DNA of 64,000 nucleotides from Corallococcus coralloides DSM 2259 (GTDB lineage: Bacteria > Myxococcota > Myxococcia > Myxococcales > Myxococcaceae), in assembly GCF_000255295.1 (NCBI RefSeq), contig NC_017030.1:2542001-2606000 (forward strand). The letters are read 5' to 3'. A model generated the notes under the pieces. The model saw only the letters and a list, made by a program, of their open reading frames with translations. It was not told the origin of the DNA and made no database searches. Below are positions 26,907 to 35,779 of this stretch, piece by piece. The position numbers and the translations under genes were made by a program. Within the stretch, counting starts at the first letter, position 1; each line of letters starts with the position of its first letter.

Positions 26907-28031
26907 GTGAATAGAACAAGTGCAGTGATGCTCTGTCTGGTGGCGGCACTGGTGTCGGTCGGCGCATCCGCGGCCTCGTACTCCGGGTCGATCAGCAACG
27001 ATGGTGGCCTGCGAATGGGCGACACGCTCATTTCGTCCAACGGCAATTACCGGTTGCTGCTCCAGCACGATGGAAACCTCGTGGTCTCCCGCATCGCTGA
27101 CAACGGGTTGATCTGGGCGAACTACAAGCTCGGCGCCACGGTCGTCGTCGTGCAAGGCGACACCAACTTCGTCGCGTATGACGACCGGACCAGTCCGGCG
27201 ACGGTCATCTGGCACACCGGGACGGGCGTCTCGCCGTTCACGGGGGCGACCCTGCGGCTCCATGATGATGGGGCGCTGAGGCTCTACAACGGCCTGGGCA
27301 CCCAGGTCTGGAGCACCCCCGTCGACCCGCAGACCGTCCCGGTCACACCTCCTCCTGCTCCCACGGGCGGGTGGTCCTGTTCGGGAGCGTCCATCCCGAG
27401 CGGATGGGTCCTCACCTCGTACCTTGCCAGTGGATGCGCCGGCGCGGGCTCCTGGTACCAGGAGCCCGCTCGCGATGGCATCTGGACCTGCGCGGGCTCG
27501 CCGATCGTGGCCGGGTACGTCGTCACCGGCCACAATCGCACCGGCTGCAGCGGCCTCGGCTCCTGGTATCACCAGCTCGTCAAGGATGGCCTCTATGTCT
27601 GCCCGGAGTCCCCCGTTCCCTCCGGCTACTTCATCTCCGGCAACGACCTGACCGGATGCAGTGGCCTTGGCGCGTGGCGCATCTCGAAGATCTCGACCAC
27701 CCCCGGCTGGTACTGCGCGGGGGCGCCCATTCCGGACGGCTACGTTCTCACGGGGTTCATGTCCACGGGCTGCAACGGCGCGGGAGCCTGGTACCAGCAG
27801 CCCGCAAAGGACGGACTCTGGACCTGCTCAGGCTCACCGACCCCGTATGGGTACGTCAGCACCAACTGGATGCGCACCGGCTGCAACGGCGTGGGCGCCT
27901 GGTACCATCAACTCATGCGCGCGGGCCTCTGGGTCTGCCCGTACACGAACATTCCCTCCGGTTACTCCCTCACCACCTATGACGCGACCCGATGTGGCGG
28001 CATTGGTGGGTGGTTCAGCGTGAAGAACTGA
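26907..28031 (+). CDS. Secreted bulb-type mannose lectin with six Cys repeats
   Basis: A 374-residue exported protein read from GTG at 26907, preceded by GGAAAG; this start gives a clean signal peptide ending SVGASA. Residues 29-138 are a B-lectin domain with three mannose-site motifs of the QxDxNxVxY kind: LQHDGNLVV (52-60), VQGDTNFVAY (82-91, nearly canonical) and a decayed LHDDGALRLY. A TPPPAPTGG linker leads to six tandem repeats of 33-39 residues (155-374), each W-x-C, then IPxGY, then GCxGxGxWY, giving two cysteines per repeat, probably one disulfide each. Likely an extracellular glycan-binding protein; the repeat family is unknown to me. Confidence 0.85.
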   Translation: MNRTSAVMLCLVAALVSVGASAASYSGSISNDGGLRMGDTLISSNGNYRLLLQHDGNLVVSRIADNGLIWANYKLGATVVVVQGDTNFVAYDDRTSPATVIWHTGTGVSPFTGATLRLHDDGALRLYNGLGTQVWSTPVDPQTVPVTPPPAPTGGWSCSGASIPSGWVLTSYLASGCAGAGSWYQEPARDGIWTCAGSPIVAGYVVTGHNRTGCSGLGSWYHQLVKDGLYVCPESPVPSGYFISGNDLTGCSGLGAWRISKISTTPGWYCAGAPIPDGYVLTGFMSTGCNGAGAWYQQPAKDGLWTCSGSPTPYGYVSTNWMRTGCNGVGAWYHQLMRAGLWVCPYTNIPSGYSLTTYDATRCGGIGGWFSVKN

Positions 28032-28057
28032 CCGGGGGCTCACGGCAACTCCACCGC

Positions 28058-28089
28058 GTGGCAGCGCTTGTTTTGATTGGCGCTGCCAC
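28058..28089 (+). terminator. Hairpin terminator after lectin gene
   Basis: A 10-bp perfect repeat GTGGCAGCGC / GCGCTGCCAC with a 12-nt T-rich loop, 26 bp beyond the lectin stop. Confidence 0.55.
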
Positions 28090-28155
28090 GGCTTGTTTCG
28101 TCCCGGAAAAATCCTCCAGGGCCGCAAGCCAGGAGGGGGGCTCCTTCCAAGAAAT

Positions 28156-28197
28156 CCTGGGGTGTGAGATTTCACCCCGGGTTTTTCCCCCAAGGAG
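28156..28197 (+). promoter_or_regulatory. Leader hairpin with T tract next to ribosome site
   Basis: CCTGGGGTG / CACCCCGGG (9 bp, one G-T pair, 8-nt loop) is followed at once by TTTTT at 28182-28186 and, 6 nt later, by the ribosome site AAGGAG (28192-28197). CTCCTT at 28141-28146 is complementary to that AAGGAG, so the leader could also hide the ribosome site. This looks like an attenuator or a second terminator. Confidence 0.5.
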
Positions 28198-28204
28198 TCC
28201 AACA

Positions 28205-30409
28205 GTGCTTCGACATGCATCACGATGGGTCACGACGTGCGTCGTGGGTTTCACCTGGGTCCAGCTGGGCTGTGGTCCCTCTCAGCCGGCGGCTCCGGAG
28301 ACACCGCGCACCGAGGAGGCCGCGCAGCCGCTGCTGGCGGGTGAGCGCTCCCTCTTCGGCGCCTCCGCGGTCCCGGCCGTGGCGGCCGCGAATGACAGCG
28401 CCGCGGTGGAGCTGGGTGTGCGCTTCCGCAGCGACGCGCCCGGGCAGATCAAGGGCGTGCGCTTCTACAAGGGCGCGGGCAACACGGGCACGCACACCGG
28501 CAGCCTGTGGACGGCGTCCGGCTCGCTGATGGCCACCGCCACCTTCCAGAACGAGACGGCCTCCGGCTGGCAGGAGGTGCGCTTCACCACGCCGGTGTCC
28601 ATCAACGCGAACACGGACTACGTCGTCTCGTATCACGCGCCCGCGGGACACTACGCGGTGACGAGCAATGGCTTCGCGTCCGCGCTGTCCGCTCCGCCCC
28701 TGCATGCGCCCGCGAGCGGGACGGGGGGCGGCAACGGCCTCTACCGCTACGGCACGAGCGGCTTCCCCACCGACAGCTTCCAGGCCAGCAACTACTGGGT
28801 GGACGTGGCCTTCCAGCCCAATGACACCACGCCTCCGACGGCGCCCACGAACGTGGTGGCGACGCCCAACTCGTCCACCGCCATCGACCTGACCTGGTAT
28901 GCGTCCGTGGACGGCAACGGCGAGATGCAGGGCAACGCGCGCTGGCACCTGGTGTACCGGGCCGGCCAGCTCATCGCGGAGCTGCCGGGCACCACCACGA
29001 GCTACCGCGACACCGGCCTCACGCCCGACACCGCGTATTCCTACACCGTGCGCGGCCGTGACGCCGCCGGCAACGTGGGGCCCGATTCCGCCACCGTCAC
29101 CGCCACCACGCTCGCGGGCAGCAGCTGCAATCCCTGTAGCTTCTGGAACGTGGTGACGGGCGATCCGCATGGCATCAACGGGGACTCCACGCCGGCCGAG
29201 GTGGGCCTGAAGTTCCACTCGGACGTCGCGGGCACGGTGACCAAGGTCCGCTACTACAAGAGCGGCATGGACACCCCCCCGGCCGTGGGCCACCTGTGGA
29301 GCGCCACCGGTACGCTGCTGGGCACCACCGTCACGGCGCCCGTGGAGAGCGGCTTCGGCTGGCGTGAGCTGGCGTTCCCGACGCCGGTGAGCATCGCCGC
29401 GAATACGACGTATGTCGTTTCGTACTTCGCGCCCGGGGGCTACTACGGCATCACGGCCAGCTACTTCGCCAGCGCGGGCGTGGACATGCCGCCCCTGCAC
29501 GCCCTGTCCTCGCCCGCGGCCGGCGGCAACGGCGTGCGCCATCTCAATGGCAGCGCCTTCCCCACGGACACGTATTACAACGCCAACTTCTGGGTGGACG
29601 TCGCCTTCGTGCCCGCGACGGGCAACGCGTCCCCGGTCGACGTGTCCGTGCAGCATGCCTTCCCCGCCGGGTCGGGCGTCCGGGGCGAAGCGCTCTTCTA
29701 TGACATCACGGTGACGAACCACGGCACGCGGACGGCCACCAACCTCACGCTCGATGTCCCCGTTCCCACGGGACTCGCGCCCTTCGCCTTCACTCCGTCC
29801 GCGTCGGTGGGCTCGTGTGGCTACCGCACCAACGACGTCATGCATTGCGACATCACGAGCCTGCCGGCCGGGCAGGACGCCGTCGTCCGCATGACGCTGG
29901 TGCCTTCGCTCGCCGGGACGTTCCAGTTCCAGGCGATCGTCACGGCCTCCGAGACGGACAACGTGCCGGGCAACAACACGAGCACGCTGACCATCCCCGT
30001 GGGCCCCTCGACGAACCTGGTCACCTTCGATGGCTTCGACGGTGCGGACGAGGCCATCGCCGGCCCCCACGGCCCCTTCTACTTCGTGCAGAACAAGTGG
30101 TACCTGGGGTCGCCCTGGGGCGGGTTCTCCACGAAGAGCATCTCGTTCAACGGCGGAGGGGTGAACCAGGGGCAGCTGAACCTGTACGGGGCGCGGACCA
30201 TCGTCGGCCTCGACGCCTTCACCTGGGACGCGGGCGCGACGCTGACCCTGAGCTGCTTCAACCAGCCCACGCGCACCTTCAACCTGACGGCGGGGCAGGT
30301 GACCCACGTGGTGACGAACTGGCAGGGCACCTGCTCGTCCGTCACCTTCGCGACGTCTAACGGCTGGGACACGAACTTCGACAACATCGAGCTGTCGCCG
30401 CTGCCCTGA
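28205..30409 (+). CDS. DUF4082/FN3/DUF11 multidomain lipoprotein
   Basis: A 734-residue surface lipoprotein. GTG at 28205 sits 8 nt from AAGGAG; the signal ends at lipobox VQLGC. Domains in order: DUF4082 (AAVELGVRFRSDAPGQIKGV to NYWVDVAFQPN, about 50-200), fibronectin type III (APTNVVATPNSS to YTVRGRDAAGN), second DUF4082 (PAEVGLKFHSDVAGTV to NFWVDVAFVPA), a DUF11-like repeat (VTNHGTRTATNLTLDVPVP) and a C-terminal carbohydrate-binding-like beta domain (FDGFDGADEAIAGPHGPF). DUF4082 and FN3 often accompany extracellular glycan enzymes, but no catalytic domain is present. Likely an adhesin or matrix protein. Confidence 0.85.
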   Translation: MLRHASRWVTTCVVGFTWVQLGCGPSQPAAPETPRTEEAAQPLLAGERSLFGASAVPAVAAANDSAAVELGVRFRSDAPGQIKGVRFYKGAGNTGTHTGSLWTASGSLMATATFQNETASGWQEVRFTTPVSINANTDYVVSYHAPAGHYAVTSNGFASALSAPPLHAPASGTGGGNGLYRYGTSGFPTDSFQASNYWVDVAFQPNDTTPPTAPTNVVATPNSSTAIDLTWYASVDGNGEMQGNARWHLVYRAGQLIAELPGTTTSYRDTGLTPDTAYSYTVRGRDAAGNVGPDSATVTATTLAGSSCNPCSFWNVVTGDPHGINGDSTPAEVGLKFHSDVAGTVTKVRYYKSGMDTPPAVGHLWSATGTLLGTTVTAPVESGFGWRELAFPTPVSIAANTTYVVSYFAPGGYYGITASYFASAGVDMPPLHALSSPAAGGNGVRHLNGSAFPTDTYYNANFWVDVAFVPATGNASPVDVSVQHAFPAGSGVRGEALFYDITVTNHGTRTATNLTLDVPVPTGLAPFAFTPSASVGSCGYRTNDVMHCDITSLPAGQDAVVRMTLVPSLAGTFQFQAIVTASETDNVPGNNTSTLTIPVGPSTNLVTFDGFDGADEAIAGPHGPFYFVQNKWYLGSPWGGFSTKSISFNGGGVNQGQLNLYGARTIVGLDAFTWDAGATLTLSCFNQPTRTFNLTAGQVTHVVTNWQGTCSSVTFATSNGWDTNFDNIELSPLP

Positions 30410-30423
30410 GCCGTTGAGGGAGG

Positions 30424-30900
30424 CTACTTCCGCGGGGGCTTCGGTGCCTCCGCGGGAGGCGCCTTGGGGAAGGCGAGGTAGCCCTTCTCGGTGTACCAGG
30501 CGAGCACCTCCACCTGGAGCCGGCCCGCCTTGACCATCGGGTCCTGCTCGGCGAGCTGCCGCGCCTCCTGCTTCGTGGCCGTGCGGTAGATGCACGCGCC
30601 GCGCATGCCCACGTCGTCCTGCTCGTCGAAGGGGCCCGCGAGCACCATCTTTCCGCTCTCCCCCATGCGGGTGAGGTGCGCGAGGTGCTCGCCCTGCAGC
30701 TTCTGGAGGGCGTCGGGCTCCATCTTGGGAGCGTTGGGCGCCCGCTTGAGCAGGACGAGGTAGTGCTTGTCGAACTCGAGCTTCTTCTCGGCCGCCGCCG
30801 CGGGCTTCGTGGCCGGCGCGGCAGGGGCGGAGGAGAGGGTGAGCAGCAGCAGCGTGGTGGTGAGCATGATGTCAGGCACGCTAGGGTGCGTGCCCGACAT
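30424..30900 (-). CDS. Exported YciI-like protein
   Basis: 158 residues. After a signal-peptide-like N-terminus (hydrophobic LTTTLLLLTLSSAPAAPA) comes a YciI-type ferredoxin-like domain: FDKHYLVLLKRAPNAP, LQGEHLAHLTRMGESGKMVLAGPF, the GACIYRTATKQEARQLAEQDPMVKAG block and a final strand VEVLAWY. In YciI the His-Asp pair is thought functional; here HLAHL and DP are retained. Most YciI proteins are about 100 residues and cytosolic, so export is unusual. ATG at 30867 is an alternative start that keeps the signal. Confidence 0.8.
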   Translation of the reverse strand: MSGTHPSVPDIMLTTTLLLLTLSSAPAAPATKPAAAAEKKLEFDKHYLVLLKRAPNAPKMEPDALQKLQGEHLAHLTRMGESGKMVLAGPFDEQDDVGMRGACIYRTATKQEARQLAEQDPMVKAGRLQVEVLAWYTEKGYLAFPKAPPAEAPKPPRK

Positions 30901-30932
30901 CGCGCCAGCTTCCCACGGTGAGCGCCAGCGCT

Positions 30933-32693
30933 CTACGGGTGCGCGGAGTGCGCGGTGCGGGCGACAGGCTCCAGGGCCGCGGCGTGCGCGGGGTGGGCGA
31001 GCGGCTCCTCGATGGGCGCGGGCTGCATGAGGCCTGCTCCCAGGAGCGCACCCTCGAGCGAGCCGTGCATCCGCTTCTCGAGCAGGTGCTGCGTGAGCGG
31101 CTCGAGCGCGGCCTCCAGATGGGGCGGCACCTTCACCAGCGCCAGGTGCGAGCCGCGCACGGCGAGGAACTCCGCCAGGTACTGGAGCGTCGCCACACCG
31201 GCGGCGTCCACGAGCGACACCCGCGCCAGGTCGATGACGACGAGCTTCGCCCAGGGCGGGCCTTCGACGAGGTCGTAGAGCTTGAGGTGGTTGATGAAGA
31301 GGATGGGCCCGTCCACGCGCGCGACCAGGAGGTCCAGCGCCTCGGGGGCGTTGGGCGCTTCCGGGGCCTGCATGTGCAGGCCGCGCTGCAGCTGCGACGC
31401 ATCCTCTACCCGCTGCACCTCCAGCCGCAGGGCGCCATGGCGCCGCACGTAGAGGAGGCTGGCCAGCGCGAGCCCGGCCCCGATGCCGACAAACACGTTG
31501 AACATAGCGATCCCCAGCGCGGTGACGAGCACCACGCCCAACGTCGACTTGGACTGATTCCACATGGCAACAAGGCCCTCCAGATTGAGCAGGCGCACCC
31601 CCACGACCAGCAGGATGGCGGTAAGTGCGGCAATGGGGATGCGCGCCACCAGCGGCGCGAGCAGCGCCATGGCCACGAAGAGCCACAGGGCATGCAGGAC
31701 AGAAGCAGCGCGGGTGCGCGCGCCCGCTTGAATGGAGGCGCTGGCGCGCACGATGGCGCCCATCACCGGGAAGCCGCCAAACACGCCGGCCGCGATGTTG
31801 GCCAGGCCCTGCGCAACCAGGTCCTGGTCCAGGTCACTGTGGGTGGTCGCACCCGTGAGCGTATCGAGCGAGCTCGTCGCGAGCAGCGAGCCGAGCGACG
31901 CGAGCAGCGCGAGTCCGAAGGCCGCCGGCAGGAGGCTCGCGAAGTGCACGCCCTCGAAGGACGGCAGCGTCGGCATGGGCAGCGAGCGCGGCAGGGCGCC
32001 CACCGCGTCGTAGCCCGCGCCGAGCGAGACCATGAGCACGGTGCCGATCGTCAGGCCCACGAGCACCGCGGGGATGCGCTTGTGCACCCGGGGCAGGCCC
32101 ACCATGGCCAGCGCCGTGAGGGCTCCGGCGGCGACCCCGAGCCAGCCAATGCGCTCGCCCCAGGTGCGCTGCAGCACGAGCGCCACGGCGTTCGTGTGCG
32201 TGTCCTCCACCGCGAACAGCCGCGGCAATTGCGTGTTGAGCAGCAGGAGCCCGATGCCCACCGTGAAGCCCATCACCACCGGCCGGGGAATGAGCCGCGC
32301 GAACCGTCCGGCGCGCACGAGCCCCAACGCAACCTGCATGGCGCCCGCGAGCACCGTAGCGATGGCGAGGCCCGCGGCCCCATGGACCGCCACGATGGCC
32401 GCGGCCATGGGCAGCAGCGCTGCTTCGGGGCCCGTGACCTGGTAGCGGCTGCCACTGAGCAGCCCGCCCACGATGCCCGCCACCACGCCGGAGACGAGTC
32501 CCACGCTCGCGGGCAGCCCCGCGGCGGTCGCGAGCGCGACGTTGAGAGGAAGTGCGACACAGGCCACGCTCAAGCCCGCGGCCGCGTCGGCTGGCAGGCT
32601 GCTGGGCTTTACCATCTCGCGCCAGCTGTGGATGAGCTCGCCCGCACGCCGGGTCGAGAAGGGTCGCTTGGAGAGAGCGGTCGTCGAACGCAT
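30933..32693 (-). CDS. SulP family anion transporter with STAS domain
   Basis: A 586-residue inner-membrane permease. The membrane part (about 25-410) carries the SulP blocks: DAAAGLSVACVALPLNVALA, GLVSGVVAGIVGGLLSGSRY, VTGPEAALLPMAAAIV and VFGGFPVMGAIVRASASIQAG with about ten to twelve helices. The C-terminal STAS domain (about 440-560) includes GPILFINHLKLYDL and VVIDLARVSLVDAAGVATL. SulP proteins move sulfate, bicarbonate or dicarboxylates. Start at 32693; the frame is open to 32867, but that would cross the divergent promoter region. Divergent from a kinase/regulator pair that may control it. Confidence 0.92.
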   Translation of the reverse strand: MRSTTALSKRPFSTRRAGELIHSWREMVKPSSLPADAAAGLSVACVALPLNVALATAAGLPASVGLVSGVVAGIVGGLLSGSRYQVTGPEAALLPMAAAIVAVHGAAGLAIATVLAGAMQVALGLVRAGRFARLIPRPVVMGFTVGIGLLLLNTQLPRLFAVEDTHTNAVALVLQRTWGERIGWLGVAAGALTALAMVGLPRVHKRIPAVLVGLTIGTVLMVSLGAGYDAVGALPRSLPMPTLPSFEGVHFASLLPAAFGLALLASLGSLLATSSLDTLTGATTHSDLDQDLVAQGLANIAAGVFGGFPVMGAIVRASASIQAGARTRAASVLHALWLFVAMALLAPLVARIPIAALTAILLVVGVRLLNLEGLVAMWNQSKSTLGVVLVTALGIAMFNVFVGIGAGLALASLLYVRRHGALRLEVQRVEDASQLQRGLHMQAPEAPNAPEALDLLVARVDGPILFINHLKLYDLVEGPPWAKLVVIDLARVSLVDAAGVATLQYLAEFLAVRGSHLALVKVPPHLEAALEPLTQHLLEKRMHGSLEGALLGAGLMQPAPIEEPLAHPAHAAALEPVARTAHSAHP

Positions 32694-32777
32694 GGTCGAC
32701 GCGTCTTTCAGATGCCGTGCCAGACGCCGTGTCAGAGGGGAGGGCGCCTCCGCTGTCGGTCCACCCCAGCAACCCCC

Positions 32778-32812
32778 CTGTCGGCTGGGACCAACACTGT
32801 TGGGAGCGACAG
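32778..32812. promoter_or_regulatory. Nested inverted repeats between divergent genes
   Basis: CCAAC-ACT-GTTGG (32791-32803) is a perfect 13-bp dyad, itself flanked by CTGTCG (32778-32783) and CGACAG (32807-32812). It lies 85 bp from the SulP start and 54 bp from the kinase start, a good position for an operator of the adjacent response regulator. Confidence 0.5.
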
Positions 32813-32865
32813 ACGGCGTGCGAAGTGACGGGCCGTGCGCACGGACGCGCGTTAGATTGCGCGCC

Positions 32866-34362
32866 ATGTTGGTGCTTCGACTGCGCGCCCGGCTCCTGTT
32901 GTCCTACGCGGTGGTCACCGCGCTGCTGGTGGCGGCGTTCTCACAGATGGCCGTGGGCCTCATGCGCACCCACGAGGTGGTGGCGAGCGTGGGCCAGGAG
33001 GAGCTTGCCTCCTTCGAGCGCGAGCAGCGGGTGTACGTCGCGGCCTGGGCGCTCGAGCTGGCGGTGCGGCGCGGAGTGGTGGCCTGCGAGCAGCACGACA
33101 GCAGCGCGGCTGACGTGCACCGCGCTGTCGCCAACGCACGCAAGGAGCTCCAGACCGCGCTCGGCGCCGGGACGGTGCAGCTCGATGCGGGCATCCGCGC
33201 GAGCGCCCAGGACTATGTGCAGTACGCCCTGCAGCTGGAGCAGGCCGGCACCTGTGAGTCGATGCTGTCGTTTCCCCTGAGGGAGCGGCGGCTCCAACTG
33301 GATGAGGTCCTCACCACCGTGTGGTCCGAGCGCACGCGGGACATGCGCCTGGCCATCCAGGCGAAGGAGGACCAGGCGCGTGGCATCGGCTCGACGGCGC
33401 TGCGCACCGGCGGACTCTTCGGCCTGCTGGGCATCCTCGCCGCGGGAGCGCTCGCCTTGTCGCAGGCGCGCGCGGTGTCGAACTCGGTGGCGCTGCTCTC
33501 CACGCATGCGCGCCGCATCGGCCAGGGGGACTTCAGCCCGCTGCCCCCCTTGCGCGGGCCCGAGGAGCTGCGCGCGCTCTCGCTGGACCTGGACCGCATG
33601 CGTGGGCGCCTGGCGGAGCTGGATCAGCTCAAGAGCGCGTTCGTGGCCTCGGTGTCCCACGACCTGCGCACGCCGCTGGCCCGGGTGCGCGAGGCCCTCT
33701 CGCTCCTGGCGGATGGCAGCACGGGCCCCCTGACGCAGCAGCAGGCCCGCGTGGTGAAGCTCGCCCAGGCGGCGTGCGAGCGTGAGATTCGCATGGTGAC
33801 CTCCGTGCTGGACCTGTCGCGCGTGCAGTCCGGCCAGCCGCTGCAGCGCAATGCCGGCGCCTCGGTGGACCAGATCGTCCAGAACGTCCTCCGGGACCTC
33901 GCCTTCGAAGCGGATGAGCGCAAGGTCCAGCTGGTGTACGACGCCGCCCCCAAGCCCGTGCGCGCACCCATCGATGACCCTCTGGTCGAGCGTGCCCTGT
34001 CCAACCTGGTGAGCAACGCCATCTCCGTCTCCAGCGCGGGCAAGACGGTGCGCATCACGTGTGAGCTGGTGAGCCGCAAGCGCCCTGGCGCCGCCAGCCC
34101 CGTGCCCGCGGTCCAGCTGTCCGTCGCGGACCAGGGCCCGGGCGTGCCCGCGCACGCGCGCGAGTGGATCTTCCGGCCCTTCGCGAGCCTGGAGGTGGGC
34201 GGGCGCCGCAGCACGGGGCTGGGCCTGACCATCGCGCGTGAGATGATCACCGCGCACGGAGGGGAGCTGTCGCTCGAGGAGACGTCCGGGCCTGGCGCCA
34301 CCTTCACCTTCTGGATTCCCCTTGAAGACCCCGCCTCCCCTGGAGTCCGCCTTGACGCCTGA
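32866..34362 (+). CDS. Sensor histidine kinase
   Basis: A 498-residue membrane kinase. First helix at about 10-33, an extracytoplasmic helical domain of roughly 145 residues (four-helix-bundle type, no PAS features), second helix at 182-200, then a HAMP region (VALLSTHARRIGQGDFSPLP). H265 sits in the box FVASVSHDLRTPLARVREAL. The ATPase domain has NLVSNAISVSSAGKTV, SVADQGPGVPAH and STGLGLTIAREMI. Its TGA overlaps the start of the response regulator gene by 11 bases. Divergent from the SulP gene; the signal may relate to anion supply (inference). Confidence 0.92.
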   Translation: MLVLRLRARLLLSYAVVTALLVAAFSQMAVGLMRTHEVVASVGQEELASFEREQRVYVAAWALELAVRRGVVACEQHDSSAADVHRAVANARKELQTALGAGTVQLDAGIRASAQDYVQYALQLEQAGTCESMLSFPLRERRLQLDEVLTTVWSERTRDMRLAIQAKEDQARGIGSTALRTGGLFGLLGILAAGALALSQARAVSNSVALLSTHARRIGQGDFSPLPPLRGPEELRALSLDLDRMRGRLAELDQLKSAFVASVSHDLRTPLARVREALSLLADGSTGPLTQQQARVVKLAQAACEREIRMVTSVLDLSRVQSGQPLQRNAGASVDQIVQNVLRDLAFEADERKVQLVYDAAPKPVRAPIDDPLVERALSNLVSNAISVSSAGKTVRITCELVSRKRPGAASPVPAVQLSVADQGPGVPAHAREWIFRPFASLEVGGRRSTGLGLTIAREMITAHGGELSLEETSGPGATFTFWIPLEDPASPGVRLDA

Positions 34363-35779
34363 GCCCACCGCCCAGCAGCCCCATGTGCTCCTGGTGGACG
34401 ATGACCTCCAGCTCGCGGAGCTCATGTCCATGCGGATGACTTCACGCGGCTACCGCGTGACCGTGGAGGGCGAGGGCAGGAGCGCCCTGCGCAGACTCGC
34501 GCAGGAGCGCGTGGACGCGATGGTGTTGGACCTGCGTCTGGAGGACATGGATGGCATGGACGTGCTCCGGGCCGCGCGGCAGCGTGCCCCCGAGCTGTCC
34601 GTCATCATGCTCACCGCGCACGGCTCCATCGAAACCGCGGTGCAGGCCATGCAGGAGGGGGCCTACGGCTTTCTCACCAAGCCGTTCCACGACCACGAGC
34701 TCATGCAGAAGCTCACGCACGCGCTCGAGCGCTCGCTGCTGCGCCGGGAGGTGGCCGAGCTGCGGCGTCGCATGGGGGAAGAGGGCGAGCCCCTGCTCCT
34801 GGGCATCAGCGACGCCATCTCGCGCGTGCGCGAGGTGATTGCCCGCATTGCCCCCACGGACGCCACCGTCCTGCTCACCGGCGAGAGTGGCACAGGCAAG
34901 GAGCTGGCGGCGCGGATGCTCCACGTGCTGTCGCGCCGCAACGCGGGGCGCTTCGTCGCCGTCAACTGCGGCGCCCTTCCGCCGGAGTTGCTGGAGAGCG
35001 AGCTGTTCGGACACGTGAAGGGCGCGTTCTCCGGGGCCGTGCGCGAGCGCGAAGGCCTGTTTGGCGCGGCCAATGGCGGCACGCTGTTCCTGGATGAGAT
35101 TGGCGAGGCGTCCCCGTCCGTGCAGGTGAAGCTCTTGCGCGTGCTACAGGAGCAGCGGCTCACGCGCGTGGGCGCGGACGTGGAGGAGTCCGTGGACGTG
35201 CGGGTGGTCGCCGCCACCAACCGGGACCTCTCGGAAGAGGTGGCCGCGAAGCGCTTCCGTCAGGACCTCTACTTCCGCCTGCACGTGGTGCCCATCGAGC
35301 TGCCGCCCCTGCGCGAGCGGCTCGAGGACATCCCGTTGCTCGCGCAGCTCTTCCTGGAGCGCACGGCGAACCGCTATGGCCTGCGTCCGCCGCGCCTCGC
35401 GCCCGCGACGGTGGAACTCATGCAGCGCTACAACTGGCCGGGCAACGTCCGGGAGCTCATCCACGAGATGGAGGCCGCGGTGCTCCTGGCCGGCGCGGAC
35501 GAGCTTCAGCCTCGACATGTGCCTCGCCTGGGGCAGGCGCTGGAGCGGCCCCCGGCCGAAAGCTCGCAGCTGCCTGGCGTTCCAGGCGGGACCGCGGACC
35601 TGCCCTCGCTGCGCGAAGCCCGTGATGCCTTCGAGCGCGCCTACCTCGCGGAGGCCATGCGCCGCTGCAGCGGCAGTGTCAGTGCCGCGGCTCGAATGGC
35701 CGGGCGCAACCGGAGCGACTTCTACGACCTGCTCAAGCGGCACGGGCTGTCCGCCGCTGACTTCAAGGGAACAGAGTAG
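34352..35779 (+). CDS. NtrC-family enhancer-binding response regulator (GAFSGA variant)
   Basis: A 475-residue protein with three parts. The receiver domain has LLVDDDLQL, the phospho-Asp in MVLDLRLEDMDG (about residue 60) and LTKPFHDHEL. The AAA+ sigma54-activator domain has Walker A GESGTGKE (about 168), ESELFGHVKGAFSGA, Walker B GGTLFLDEIGE and arginine-finger region FRQDLYFRL. The C-terminal Fis-type helix-turn-helix is CSGSVSAAARMAGRNRSDFY. The usual sigma54-contact loop GAFTGA reads GAFSGA. TTG at 34352 follows TGGAG at 7 nt and is my preferred start; TTG at 34322 is the alternative. Partner of the preceding kinase. Confidence 0.92.
   Translation: MTPEPTAQQPHVLLVDDDLQLAELMSMRMTSRGYRVTVEGEGRSALRRLAQERVDAMVLDLRLEDMDGMDVLRAARQRAPELSVIMLTAHGSIETAVQAMQEGAYGFLTKPFHDHELMQKLTHALERSLLRREVAELRRRMGEEGEPLLLGISDAISRVREVIARIAPTDATVLLTGESGTGKELAARMLHVLSRRNAGRFVAVNCGALPPELLESELFGHVKGAFSGAVREREGLFGAANGGTLFLDEIGEASPSVQVKLLRVLQEQRLTRVGADVEESVDVRVVAATNRDLSEEVAAKRFRQDLYFRLHVVPIELPPLRERLEDIPLLAQLFLERTANRYGLRPPRLAPATVELMQRYNWPGNVRELIHEMEAAVLLAGADELQPRHVPRLGQALERPPAESSQLPGVPGGTADLPSLREARDAFERAYLAEAMRRCSGSVSAAARMAGRNRSDFYDLLKRHGLSAADFKGTE

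Noticed and set aside
28041-28140. GEMM-type (cyclic dinucleotide) riboswitch, because of GGGCCGCAAGCC in the leader
   Set aside because: The conserved AGGGCAAACC block and correct helix spacing are missing.
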